NCBI GenBank assembly: GCA_019747875.1
Contig: JAIEQI010000196.1
Span: 1-32,772, forward strand
Length of the DNA: 32,772 nt
Reading direction: 5' to 3'
From: Candidatus Obscuribacterales bacterium
GTDB taxonomy: Bacteria; Cyanobacteriota; Vampirovibrionia; Obscuribacterales; Obscuribacteraceae
The notes under the pieces are model-generated. The model had not been told where the DNA came from. It saw only the letters and a list, made by a program, of their open reading frames with translations, and did no database searches. The position numbers and the translations under genes are program-made. Position 1 is the first letter of the stretch; the number at the start of each line of letters is the position of its first letter. This document shows positions 1-8,430 of the stretch, in pieces.

Positions 1-60
1 TTTGGCGAAATCCCAGCAGTCAATTCCTACACTAAATTCTATGCTAGATTTGTCTCAGAA

Positions 61-3000
61 TTATTGACAGGTTCCGCCTTGCGAATTTGCAGTGGTGGAG
101 CGGTTCGTCGATTGACTCATGTCAAAGTTAACGGCAGCGCCCATCAGACCAAGAGTAGCTCCGCTCTTTGAGCTTTGGTCGGTAGTGATGGTGACACCGG
201 TACTTGTGCTTCCACTACCGGATTGAGAATTGCTCTGAGTTTGCGAGATGGTGATTTCCATTGCACCAGGAACATTGAGGCTGGCTCCTGCTGTAGTTGA
301 TTGGCTCGTAGCACCATTTACGGAGACGCCACTGGTGCCAATACTGCCACCAGCGCTTGAGGACTTAGTCTGACCGCCAGTAACCTCGATGATGCCAGCA
401 GCAGCTAGATTGCCGCTGATCGAGTTCGAGCTGCTACCACTGCCGCCAATGCCGCTGCCGGTAATACCGCCGTTGGCGATGAAGGAATCTGATTTGCTAC
501 CACTGACGGTAATGAATCCACCCAGGTCAGCTTTGCCGGAAACGTTAGTCGAACTGGAACCACCACCCTGGATACCGCCGGAACCGACACCGCCATTGCC
601 CGTGGTTGTTTGATCGTAGTTGCCGTCGAGGTTGAACACTACGCCGCCGAGGTTAGCGTTGCCGTGTCCACTAATAGATTGGGATTGGCTGCCTTCTCCA
701 TAGACACCATTTGGCGTGATGCTTCCTGAACCGGAGTTGTTGGAGCTGTAGCCACCGTTACCATCGATGCTGAAATCGCCCGCTTTGATGGCGACGGTAC
801 CAGAGATATTCTGGGTTTGCGATCCCTGTGCTGCAAGTCCACCCGGTCCAACGCTAGCGCTGCCGGTGATCGACTGGCTGTTCGAGCCGCTGATGCTCAT
901 ATCGAGTCCACCGGCACTGAAACCAGCTGAACCACTTTGGCTTGCACTGGTGCTGCCATTACCGCTGAGGCCGCTACCGGAGAGGTTAGCACCACCTGAT
1001 TGCGAGTTGGTTTGCTGACCATTGGCGAAGATGTTTACACCTTCAGCCTGGATTTGAACGCTGCCTCCAACACTTTGCGTGTTGCTTCCTGAAACTGACA
1101 ATCCGGTTCCATTGAGAACGGCGCTGCCTGATGCCGATTGGCTCTTGGTTCCGCTGACGTTGATAGTCATGACACCGGGGATTTCAATCTGCGCGGTGCC
1201 GTTCATTTGATAGTTCAATTCGCCATTGGCAGATGCGCCATTTGGTCCAACTTGTGCTGCCCAGCTGGCGCTTCCTGTTCCGCTTCCAGCGAGGCTTATG
1301 TCGATGCCACCGCCTGAGAATGAGGCGCTACCGCTACCGGAACCGCTTGCGCCTCCGCTACCATAGATACCGCTCGGGTTGATACCACCGGATGCGGTTT
1401 GCGTTCCACTTCCTTGAGCTTGGAAGCCGAGTGTAATGCCCGCACCGCTCAAGCCACCGGATGCGCTACCGCTCTGACTTAGGGTTGATGAACCGCTGAG
1501 TCCGTCGGCACCGATGGCCAGTGTTGCGCTACTGCTTACGCCGCCAGCCCCCTGGGCGTTCAGATTGAAGCCAGGAAAATCGATTGTCAGATTTGCGCTG
1601 CCATTTGCTTGAAGGTTAGCGCTTCCTGAAATACCTGTAGGAGTGATGCTGACTGTTGCATCGCCGGAAGCTGATCCAGACGCGCCGACATTGATCACAC
1701 CCAAGTTCAGCTGGGCGCTACCAGAGACGCTACCGCTTCCGGATGCGCTGATACCATCAGTGCTGATTGTGACCTGTGCCGACCCTTCGACATTTCCGTC
1801 GAGGCTTATGCCACCGATATTGAGCGTGCCACCTGCCTCACCACCGACTGCGAATCCGCCGGAGGAAGTGACGCCGATGCTAGCTCCGGCGTTGAATCCA
1901 AGGTAAATGTCTGTCGCACCATCAGCGCCACGAGCACCGTTTGCGCCACTGGCACCGGCGACGCCATTGACGCCGCCGAATGATTTGACGTTGCCGCCAA
2001 CCGTGATCGAACCAACCGGTGCGGTAATTTGAATGTTGCCACCGTCGCCACCAGCACCTTTAACACCACCGGTACCACCGAGTGAGCCGGCGCCGCCTGA
2101 GGCACCGATACTTCCAACTGCGACGCCGCCACTGAAGTTGAGTACACCGCCATTGGTGATGCTGACTGCACCGGACCATTGCAAGCCAGAAGCCGATGAA
2201 CCACCAGATCCACCTGTACCGCCCGAGCCGCCTTGACCGCCGCTACCGCCAAGTCCACCAAAGCTCTGGAGGTCAGCAGTAACCTGCACGTCACCGTTGT
2301 CTGCGTTCAAGGTTATTGCCGCGCCGTCACCGCCAGCACCGCCTGCGCCACCAGCCGATCCGAGACCGCCTGCGCCGCCTACGCCACCGTTCCCCCCGCC
2401 GAAGCCGAGAGCCGTTCCAATACTACCGCTGCTGCCATTGATACCTTGACCGCCCATGCCGCCAAAGCCACCGGCTCCACCTTTTCCACCGGCACCACCG
2501 ATCGTGTTAACCGATCCGTTTATATATACATTTCCATTACCGGCCGAAACCAAAATCGCAGCAGCATTGCCACCGTCACCAGCGATACCGCCGAGAGGTC
2601 CGCCGCCACCGGCTCCGCCATTACCGCCAGATCCGCTGGTTCTGAAAATGCCGCCTGCGCTTCCGCGTCCGCCGGATCCTCCATTACCACCGTTGCCAAT
2701 TGCGCCGCCTGTACCGCCGGCGCCACCGCTAGATTGAACGGCTGCTGTAGAGGAGATTGCCAATTGATTTGCTGTAGCTTGCAATGCAGCCAGTGTGCTT
2801 TGTGCATTGGACAAGTTGGTGCTGGCCGTCGCAACATTGGCAGATTTCGTATCGATAGTTGCATTATTGGTAGACAGGTGCGAGTTCAGTGTCGCCAGTG
2901 CAATGTCATATGAGGTTTGCGCTGTGTTTCTGCTCGATTCGGCCTGGTTTACTTCGCCTTGAGCATTATTCAATGCTGTCTGTTTTGAAGCAACTACGGC

Positions 3001-5391
3001 GTCAGCTGCATCTTTTTGGGCTTGCGTTGCACCAGAAGTGTTGTAGACCGTGTTTCTGTTGCTTATCGCTGTATTCAGTTCTTGCTGTGCAGTATCTCTT
3101 ACGGTAACTTTGCTATTTAATGTTTGTTGAGCGTTATTCAAAGTCGTTTGAGCGCTACCCACAGCTGTTTGATCTGTGGCCGCCTGAGAATCGCGTGCTG
3201 AGATTGCTGCTGCCAGTTCACCATTTGCAGTTTGCAAGGCTGTTGTGTACGTTGTCACTTGAGCTTGTTGAGTCAGAACAGCAGTATCCGCGGCTGTCTT
3301 TTGCGCAGCAGCTGAACCGTTTCCGCTAATTGTTACGCCACCATTGGCGCTTGTAACACTGATCGCACCAGCGGCTCCGCCGTTGCCGCCAACGGCTCCG
3401 TTACCGGCATCACCACCTCGTCCGCCTGTTCCACCGTTGTTGCCTGCGGCACCGCCCCATGCACCAGTTCCGGAGTCACCACCTGCACCACCTGTACCAC
3501 CATCGCCACTGCGACCACCGATACCACCTGAGCCACCATTGGCAGAGAGTGAAGACAATGTAATTGTTCCAGGAGATTTCAGTGTAATGGCACCACCGGA
3601 GCCACCGGCACCGCCATTGCCACCATTACCACCGTTGCCGCCTTGACCGCCGCTGCCACCAGGGGCATCGTCTCTGATACCATTTCCGCCGCCGCCGTTG
3701 CCGCCCCGGCCGCCAGTTCCACCTGTACCACCGTTCCCACCATTGCCCCCGTTTCCGCCGTTTGCAGAAACGTTACCCAGGGTGATCGATGTGGCACCGC
3801 TAATGCTGATGGTTCCGCCAGAGACACCGTTAGCACCGGCATTGCCATTGCTGCCTGTGGCACCGGTTCCGCCGGCACCACCACCACTGGCTGAGCTGGT
3901 TGTCGAGGCGCCGCCACCATTACCGCCTGCTGTGCCTGTGGCTCCAGTTGACCCGTTGCTTCCATTCCAGCCGCTTGTGCCCGAGCTCGAGACATCTGCC
4001 AATGCGATAACACCGCCAACATTAGAATTGGAGCCCGTGCCCTTATCGGCTCGCACTTCAATTGCTCCACCGCTGGAAACGAGGCTCAAACCGCCGGCAT
4101 TGACGCTACCGCCGTTACCGGAAGAGCCTGTAATTGTGGTGCCGCTAAATGTGACGCCGGCTCCGAGTTTGATTTGACCACCAACGGCACCGCCATTGCT
4201 GGTATTGATAGTGCCTGTGCCGGTGAAGTTTATATCTTTGCCGGAAAGAGCTACGAACTCAGCTCCACTTGTGTTGAACAAGTGCGATTCGCTGTTCAAA
4301 TTGATGCTATTGGAAGCATTGGTGATAACCGGGTCACCTGTGAGATTGGCATTGACGATTGTCAAATCACCATGTTGGACGTGCATCTCCAAATCACAAG
4401 CGGAGACGCTGACGTCACCGTCCACACGGTCGGCATTGAGGTAAATCTTGCCCCCGTCAGCAACAAGGTCCACAGCCTTGGCGGAGAAGAGACCGCCGTT
4501 CAGGTTCAAGGCAAGGGTTGGGGCTAGCGCAGAAGGAACAGAATCGCCATCATTTAATACAGATGAAACGAGGCTCGTAACGGATGCGCTCAACTGCTGC
4601 GCGATCATCTTACCGGCAGTGTTGTTGATTTCAAGGCTGTTACCGGCAAGAGCACTGATACCAATTTGGCCGTTCAGCGCTTGCATAATACCGTTCTGGT
4701 TGTTCAAAGCTGCCGTGATGGCGCTGATGTTGCCGGCTTGTGAGACCATCAATCCCGAATTGATAGTGCTGGTGATTGAGCTGATGTCGATGTTTTGAAC
4801 TGCGTTGATAGTCCCGGAGTTCACAACCGAGTTCGCTGCAATCGCGACACTGGCAGCGCTGGTGATAGAACCGAGGTTTTCGAAGTTGTTTACGACGTTG
4901 AACGAGAGATTGAGGTTTGGAACGAAACTTGCGTAGTTGAGGTTGAGGCTGGAAAAGCCATCTGTCGGCATGATTGACGTGATCAAACCGTAGTTGATCA
5001 AATTGCCCGCATAGAAGTTAGCCGTGTTGATTGCCGGATTCGATGAAAATGCGAAAACTGTTCCGGAGTTGCTCAAAAGTCCCGAAATTTTGAGACCGTC
5101 CGTACCCAGTTTGCCGAAGTCGATAGCAAGGTTCTTGCTGTTGTCGATGTTGAGGTCGTGCAGCGAACTCGTCAAACTGTCGAGCGCACTTTTGCTGTCG
5201 ATGAGAACGGCAGTCTTGCTGTTGCTCCCTGTATTTGCAAGGGTTGAACCTGAACTGCTGCTGGCTCCATCGGCGCCAGTATTGCCTCCGGTCGGATTCA
5301 TGATCTCCGCCATTGCCGGCAAATATTGCGAAAGGCTAATGGTACTGGAGAGGAGGACTACTAGTGCACGTGCATTTTTTGAAATTCGCAT
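61..5391 (-). CDS. Giant secreted glycine/serine-rich repeat surface protein (1776 aa)
   Basis: Probably an exported surface or matrix protein; no enzymatic motif is visible. A signal peptide fits residues 1-28 (cleavage after AMA). Residues about 35-450 have the short N/S/G-rich, alternating hydrophobic pattern of filamentous-haemagglutinin-like beta-helices (NSGTI, NLGSI). Two glycine blocks rich in GGxGG (about 451-690 and 885-1140) flank an Ala/Gln/Thr/Asn-rich helical segment (about 694-885) that looks like coiled coil. From about 1175 to the end, two kinds of half-repeat of 20-24 residues alternate (type A around GxxGLxxxGSxxQS, type B around AGGIDISISGS), giving a period near 44. No C-terminal autotransporter barrel, LPxTG or PEP-CTERM signal is seen. 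The glycine blocks resemble mycobacterial PE_PGRS in composition only. The start is ATG with a weak GGA upstream. Reading frame and signal peptide are clear; function is unknown. Confidence 0.85.
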   Translation of the reverse strand: MRISKNARALVVLLSSTISLSQYLPAMAEIMNPTGGNTGADGASSSSGSTLANTGSNSKTAVLIDSKSALDSLTSSLHDLNIDNSKNLAIDFGKLGTDGLKISGLLSNSGTVFAFSSNPAINTANFYAGNLINYGLITSIMPTDGFSSLNLNYASFVPNLNLSFNVVNNFENLGSITSAASVAIAANSVVNSGTINAVQNIDISSITSTINSGLMVSQAGNISAITAALNNQNGIMQALNGQIGISALAGNSLEINNTAGKMIAQQLSASVTSLVSSVLNDGDSVPSALAPTLALNLNGGLFSAKAVDLVADGGKIYLNADRVDGDVSVSACDLEMHVQHGDLTIVNANLTGDPVITNASNSINLNSESHLFNTSGAEFVALSGKDINFTGTGTINTSNGGAVGGQIKLGAGVTFSGTTITGSSGNGGSVNAGGLSLVSSGGAIEVRADKGTGSNSNVGGVIALADVSSSGTSGWNGSNGSTGATGTAGGNGGGASTTSSASGGGAGGTGATGSNGNAGANGVSGGTISISGATSITLGNVSANGGNGGNGGNGGTGGTGGRGGNGGGGNGIRDDAPGGSGGQGGNGGNGGNGGAGGSGGAITLKSPGTITLSSLSANGGSGGIGGRSGDGGTGGAGGDSGTGAWGGAAGNNGGTGGRGGDAGNGAVGGNGGAAGAISVTSANGGVTISGNGSAAAQKTAADTAVLTQQAQVTTYTTALQTANGELAAAISARDSQAATDQTAVGSAQTTLNNAQQTLNSKVTVRDTAQQELNTAISNRNTVYNTSGATQAQKDAADAVVASKQTALNNAQGEVNQAESSRNTAQTSYDIALATLNSHLSTNNATIDTKSANVATASTNLSNAQSTLAALQATANQLAISSTAAVQSSGGAGGTGGAIGNGGNGGSGGRGSAGGIFRTSGSGGNGGAGGGGPLGGIAGDGGNAAAILVSAGNGNVYINGSVNTIGGAGGKGGAGGFGGMGGQGINGSSGSIGTALGFGGGNGGVGGAGGLGSAGGAGGAGGDGAAITLNADNGDVQVTADLQSFGGLGGSGGQGGSGGTGGSGGSSASGLQWSGAVSITNGGVLNFSGGVAVGSIGASGGAGSLGGTGGVKGAGGDGGNIQITAPVGSITVGGNVKSFGGVNGVAGASGANGARGADGATDIYLGFNAGASIGVTSSGGFAVGGEAGGTLNIGGISLDGNVEGSAQVTISTDGISASGSGSVSGSAQLNLGVINVGASGSASGDATVSITPTGISGSANLQANGSANLTIDFPGFNLNAQGAGGVSSSATLAIGADGLSGSSTLSQSGSASGGLSGAGITLGFQAQGSGTQTASGGINPSGIYGSGGASGSGSGSASFSGGGIDISLAGSGTGSASWAAQVGPNGASANGELNYQMNGTAQIEIPGVMTINVSGTKSQSASGSAVLNGTGLSVSGSNTQSVGGSVQIQAEGVNIFANGQQTNSQSGGANLSGSGLSGNGSTSASQSGSAGFSAGGLDMSISGSNSQSITGSASVGPGGLAAQGSQTQNISGTVAIKAGDFSIDGNGGYSSNNSGSGSITPNGVYGEGSQSQSISGHGNANLGGVVFNLDGNYDQTTTGNGGVGSGGIQGGGSSSTNVSGKADLGGFITVSGSKSDSFIANGGITGSGIGGSGSSSNSISGNLAAAGIIEVTGGQTKSSSAGGSIGTSGVSVNGATSQSTTAGASLNVPGAMEITISQTQSNSQSGSGSTSTGVTITTDQSSKSGATLGLMGAAVNFDMSQSTNRSTTANSQGGTCQ

Positions 5392-5438
5392 TTTAGTTTT
5401 TTTCCATTCGGGTTGGATTTGTCGCGAGTAGAAAACCT

Positions 5439-5479
5439 GAGAAACGAAAACACAGGCGGAACTATCTTTCCTGCCTGTG
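5439..5479 (-). promoter_or_regulatory. Hairpin plus T-rich run in the giant gene's leader (possible attenuator)
   Basis: CACAGGC at 5451-5457 is the reverse complement of GCCTGTG at 5473-5479. Read on the minus strand the stem is followed by TTTTCGTTTCTC, which resembles an intrinsic terminator, about 60 nt before the ATG of the giant gene. No complete minus-strand gene ends just upstream, so a leader attenuator is as likely as a leftover terminator. The 15-nt loop and interrupted T-run make it a weak call. Confidence 0.4.
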
Positions 5480-5591
5480 CTGAACCTGAATTTTGTGGTT
5501 TTTATTCAATTTCCGGGGTTTCGCTGGTTGCCGTATTTCTTTCACGGCCTACCAAAACGAAAGTTTCGTCATGGGGCGTGACTCACGGCAA

Positions 5592-5663
5592 CATTAAACG
5601 AACGTGCACAGTCCAACAATGTGTAATTTACGGGGTCACGAATTCGCGAACCTTCGTTTAATG
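5592..5663. repeat. Perfect 11-bp inverted repeat
   Basis: CATTAAACGAA at 5592-5602 and TTCGTTTAATG at 5653-5663 are exact reverse complements separated by 50 bp, about 200 bp upstream of the giant gene. The AT-rich arms and wide spacing suit paired protein-binding sites better than an RNA hairpin. No regulator is identified. Confidence 0.6.
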
Positions 5664-5720
5664 AATGCTAAAACTTACACTTGCACCGGGAATGCGCATT
5701 GTCAGGCGGTTTCGCGAATT
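5641..5720. repeat. Perfect 10-bp inverted repeat overlapping the previous one
   Basis: AATTCGCGAA at 5641-5650 is the reverse complement of TTCGCGAATT at 5711-5720, with 60 bp between. Its left arm lies inside the spacer of the 5592-5663 inverted repeat, so the two pairs interlock. They may be operator sites. Confidence 0.55.
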
Positions 5721-6052
5721 TCCAGACTGGGGAAATTACGAAGAAACCACTCAATAATTAATTCCACAAACGTAACAATGGCAATGAATTTGGGCTCACC
5801 TGTGTCACAAATCTTTCACAAAGCCGGTGCTGTTTCGATATCCAAAAGGTATATCTGACAAGGAGTTTGAACTCTTCGTATGCGACTGAGCATCCTGAGC
5901 GGACACTTCTTGACGACCATCACAAATGTTGGGCCACAATATTTTTCAGCAATCGATCCCATCCGTGCAGCATGTTGATTGCTCGAAACCCAAGGCAGGC
6001 AATCGATACAAGGATCAGGCGAGTTAACACGTGATCTGACTCCCACATAAAC

Positions 6053-6087
6053 GGAAACCGCTCGTGAGGGGGAGGCAAGCGGTTTCC
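6053..6087 (-). terminator. Stem-loop after the secreted TPR-like gene
   Basis: GGAAACCGCT (6053-6062) pairs perfectly with AGCGGTTTCC (6078-6087) around a 15-nt loop, 25 bp past the stop codon of the minus-strand gene at 6112-6927. The following minus-strand sequence is only GTTTATG, so the T-tract is weak. It fits a transcript end or a 3' stabilising stem. Confidence 0.5.
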
Positions 6088-6111
6088 ACAGTGCTGCACG
6101 CGGAAAATCTA

Positions 6112-6927
6112 TTAGAGGGTCTTATTGGTTCCAGCTATGAGCTTCTGCTCTGCTTTTGAAGCCTTGCTTTCCAAGGAGGCAATGCGTCTGTCTAGTTTGT
6201 CTTTTCGGGATCCGAGATCCGGCTTCAAAGCCAAATATGCCTTGTAATGATTTGCAGCCGAGCGCAAGGTACTCGGTCCCTTGTGTGACGATTTCAACAA
6301 GGTGTCCGCGATCATCAGTCGAACTTCAGGATTCTTAGGGTCGATACTCAGCGCGTTATTTAGCTCATCCACCGCCTCCGAAATTTTGCCATGATCAATT
6401 CTTGCTTTGGCTGCAAGCATATAGTTCTTTGATTGTTGTTTGGTCCAGGCAATGGTTTCCAGTCCTCGCTCCGACGGTGCGGCTCCATCTGGCAAAACCT
6501 TCGCTTTCATGAAAGCAGCCTTGGCACTTTCGAGATCGCCAACTTTGATGGCTAGATTTGCGACTGCCAGAGTTTCCTCCGCATCAGTTGCTTCCTCTAT
6601 CCATTGACTCATCTTATTACTGAGCACATCGAATTTATGCCGGCCCATCATGCTGTTTGCCATCAAGTAGCGAATAGCTTCGCTCTTCGGGTTATCTTCC
6701 AGAGCTTGTGCTTTCGCCTTGGCCGCCAAGATATAGATGACCGCCATGTTGATTGCCTGCTCCTTTGTTTTTTCCTCGGTGCAGTTTTTAACGGCTGTTT
6801 GCAATCCTTCTCCTGAAACGCTTCCTCCTAAGACTGGGGTTGCTTTTGCTTCCAAGGCAAAGACCGAGCAAAGCATCAGGCTAGATGCGATCGTAAATGT
6901 CTTGAGACCCGAATGAATCCTGATCAT
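6112..6927 (-). CDS. Secreted TPR-like protein coupled to the GT20 gene
   Basis: A 271-aa exported helical protein. The frame is open 99 nt further upstream, but that part lies inside the glycosyltransferase gene. The internal ATG at 6927 follows the preceding TAA by 2 nt, has GGTAGG just upstream, and begins a good signal peptide (basic start, hydrophobic core, AxA-type site near ALEAKA). The mature protein is Ala/Lys-rich and helical. The clearest TPR-like stretch is at about 170-255, with ISEAVDELNNALSIDPKNPE, a following helix, and then HYKAYLALKPD. It is probably co-transcribed with, and translationally coupled to, the upstream enzyme. A stem-loop follows the stop codon. Function is unknown; a periplasmic scaffold role is a guess from the TPR. 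Confidence 0.75.
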   Translation of the reverse strand: MIRIHSGLKTFTIASSLMLCSVFALEAKATPVLGGSVSGEGLQTAVKNCTEEKTKEQAINMAVIYILAAKAKAQALEDNPKSEAIRYLMANSMMGRHKFDVLSNKMSQWIEEATDAEETLAVANLAIKVGDLESAKAAFMKAKVLPDGAAPSERGLETIAWTKQQSKNYMLAAKARIDHGKISEAVDELNNALSIDPKNPEVRLMIADTLLKSSHKGPSTLRSAANHYKAYLALKPDLGSRKDKLDRRIASLESKASKAEQKLIAGTNKTL

Positions 6928-6929
6928 GA

Positions 6930-8414
6930 TTAACCTACCTTCCTCTGAATGTTTTCCGGAAGGGCTTCTTCGCGAGTCTCCAGCTCTTTGTGCAAATGTA
7001 GTTTGAGTCTCGAAAAATACTGCCACCAGTCATTCAATGTGTTGTCTTTGAGACGCTTATGCATAAGCGCCTGCCTCAAATGTTTTTCTCCGGATTGCAT
7101 ACTCAAAGCACGATGGATCGACTCAGCGCTCTCATCGTGAGAGAGGGGATCGGCGGGCAAAGAACCATCACCTAGTTCATGCCAGGCACCGGCACCAGGA
7201 GAAAGGAGCAACACCCCGGGTTCACTGTCTCGACAAGCCACATACTCTTTGGCTGTCAGATTTAAGCCATCTCGCACAGGGTTAACAAGCATCGCTTTCG
7301 CCCGTGCATATAAGTACGCTAGCTCCTGACCAGACAGTGGATTTTCGATCCATTTGATCGGTTCCCAATTATCGACTCGCCAGCGATTGTTGGTTGCCGC
7401 CCACACTGCCCGACATGTATGCCAATATTTATCAAAGGCATCCAGTCCGGGACGGGTCCGTCCACAAACCTGAACAAATGAAATGGAACCAACCCACTCG
7501 GGGTGTTGCTCGAAGAATCGATCGATAACAAGCACTCGGTCGAGCACCGATTTAGTGTAGTCGGCTCGATCTACCGACAAGATGAAATCACTGTCGCCGA
7601 GCTGCACAAGAGACTGATCAAGACCAATCTCATCGGCACTCTTGCTGGCTAGCGCAGCCCAGTGTTCTGGATCAATACCTAAAGCTTTTACGAGCACTCT
7701 CGTGCGCGATTGGTAGTCTGCCTCCGGAATCAATTCCGGTCGCATGACGAAAGCGCCACGTCGACGCATTCCTAGCAAATCACGGCGATGCATTCTGCTT
7801 GGTACCACTTGTTCAATAACTCTGCCAGAGGAGTTAACTGCATACTCCGGCATGTATTCACGAACGAATGCAGCGAAATTGTCCGCGTACTCAGTGCAGT
7901 GAAAACCCAGTGCTGAAGCGGAAAGCAGACCTTTGGCTATTGCTTTGATCGGCTCCACGAATTCAGGTTTCACATTTTTTGGAAATGGAATATGCCAGAA
8001 AACCGAGCTAGCATGACCAAACATAGACATCCAGTTAGGCAATAAGCAAAGTTGGTAGTCCTGGATGAAAAACTCCTGGTTAGATTCGCTTTCAAAATCA
8101 ATGTACTCGGCCATCAATCGGTTGAAGACCTGATATGAGTTCTCATCTTCCGGGCGATAAGTGGCGAATTCAGGAAGGTCGTGCATAACCGGCCAGAGAA
8201 ACTCATTGCAATACCTGTAATGTCCATTGACCAATGTTTCTGGAAGCAAGAAAATGAATTTGGCAATTTTGTCATTTGGCGCAAGAACTTGTAGCGTGTT
8301 CTTACTGACGTGCCACCAGCGTGTTTTCTGGGCGCCGCTATTACGCCATGCAGAACCTAAGCCGGATGAGACACCACCGGCGACACCAGGTCCACGATAT
8401 GAAATTAGATCCAT
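6930..8414 (-). CDS. GT20 family glycosyltransferase, trehalose-6-phosphate synthase-like
   Basis: Members of this family transfer glucose from a nucleotide sugar to a phosphorylated acceptor: glucose-6-phosphate (OtsA) or glycerol-3-phosphate (GgpS). The 494-aa length suits both. Visible motifs are the N-terminal GG loop (SYRGPGVAGG), NEFLWPVMH, WHIPFP, the phosphate-contacting pair in VDRADYTK (R283, K288), and DGLNLTAKEYV (D382, E390), matching the OtsA R/K and D/E sites. Departures are QDYQL where OtsA has HDYHL, and loss of the acceptor-side tyrosine after WPxxH, so the acceptor may differ. The start is ATG at 8414 with an ideal AGGAGG 9 nt upstream; a TTG at 8423 abuts that site and is rejected. 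No otsB-type phosphatase is nearby. It is probably a compatible-solute enzyme in the cytoplasm. Confidence 0.82.
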   Translation of the reverse strand: MDLISYRGPGVAGGVSSGLGSAWRNSGAQKTRWWHVSKNTLQVLAPNDKIAKFIFLLPETLVNGHYRYCNEFLWPVMHDLPEFATYRPEDENSYQVFNRLMAEYIDFESESNQEFFIQDYQLCLLPNWMSMFGHASSVFWHIPFPKNVKPEFVEPIKAIAKGLLSASALGFHCTEYADNFAAFVREYMPEYAVNSSGRVIEQVVPSRMHRRDLLGMRRRGAFVMRPELIPEADYQSRTRVLVKALGIDPEHWAALASKSADEIGLDQSLVQLGDSDFILSVDRADYTKSVLDRVLVIDRFFEQHPEWVGSISFVQVCGRTRPGLDAFDKYWHTCRAVWAATNNRWRVDNWEPIKWIENPLSGQELAYLYARAKAMLVNPVRDGLNLTAKEYVACRDSEPGVLLLSPGAGAWHELGDGSLPADPLSHDESAESIHRALSMQSGEKHLRQALMHKRLKDNTLNDWWQYFSRLKLHLHKELETREEALPENIQRKVG

Positions 8415-8423
8415 CGATACCAA

Positions 8424-8430
8424 CCTCCTG
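8424..8430 (-). promoter_or_regulatory. Ribosome-binding site that fixes the GT20 start
   Basis: CAGGAGG on the minus strand lies 9 nt before the ATG at 8414. It touches the upstream in-frame TTG at 8423, leaving no spacing, so it decides in favour of the shorter protein. Confidence 0.75.

Larger units (their letters stand above)
5392..6052. other. Long non-coding leader region upstream of the giant gene
   Basis: About 660 bp without a convincing gene. The short frames here lack a ribosome-binding site and look non-coding; one of them, 5816-6046 on the minus strand, starts just past the hairpin at 6053-6087. The region holds a hairpin followed by a T-rich run on the minus strand (5439-5479) and two perfect inverted repeats (5592-5663 and 5641-5720). 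It most likely carries the promoter and control sites of the giant gene. I could not place a -35/-10 pair with confidence. Confidence 0.5.

Noticed and set aside
1..67. Possible end of a gene entering from the left on the plus strand
   Set aside because: Two frames are open here (one closing at 65-67), but the fragment is too short to tell a gene tail from chance.
451..2735. PE_PGRS-type mycobacterial protein
   Set aside because: Only composition matches; there is no PE/PPE domain and the rest of the window is not actinobacterial.
389..4977. Many plus-strand open frames of 60-226 codons opposite the giant gene
   Set aside because: They are proline/alanine-rich antisense shadows caused by the GGN-repeat codons of the real gene, without ribosome-binding sites.
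5816..6046. 76-codon minus-strand frame
   Set aside because: It begins immediately after a stem-loop, lacks a Shine-Dalgarno site and has no protein-like composition.
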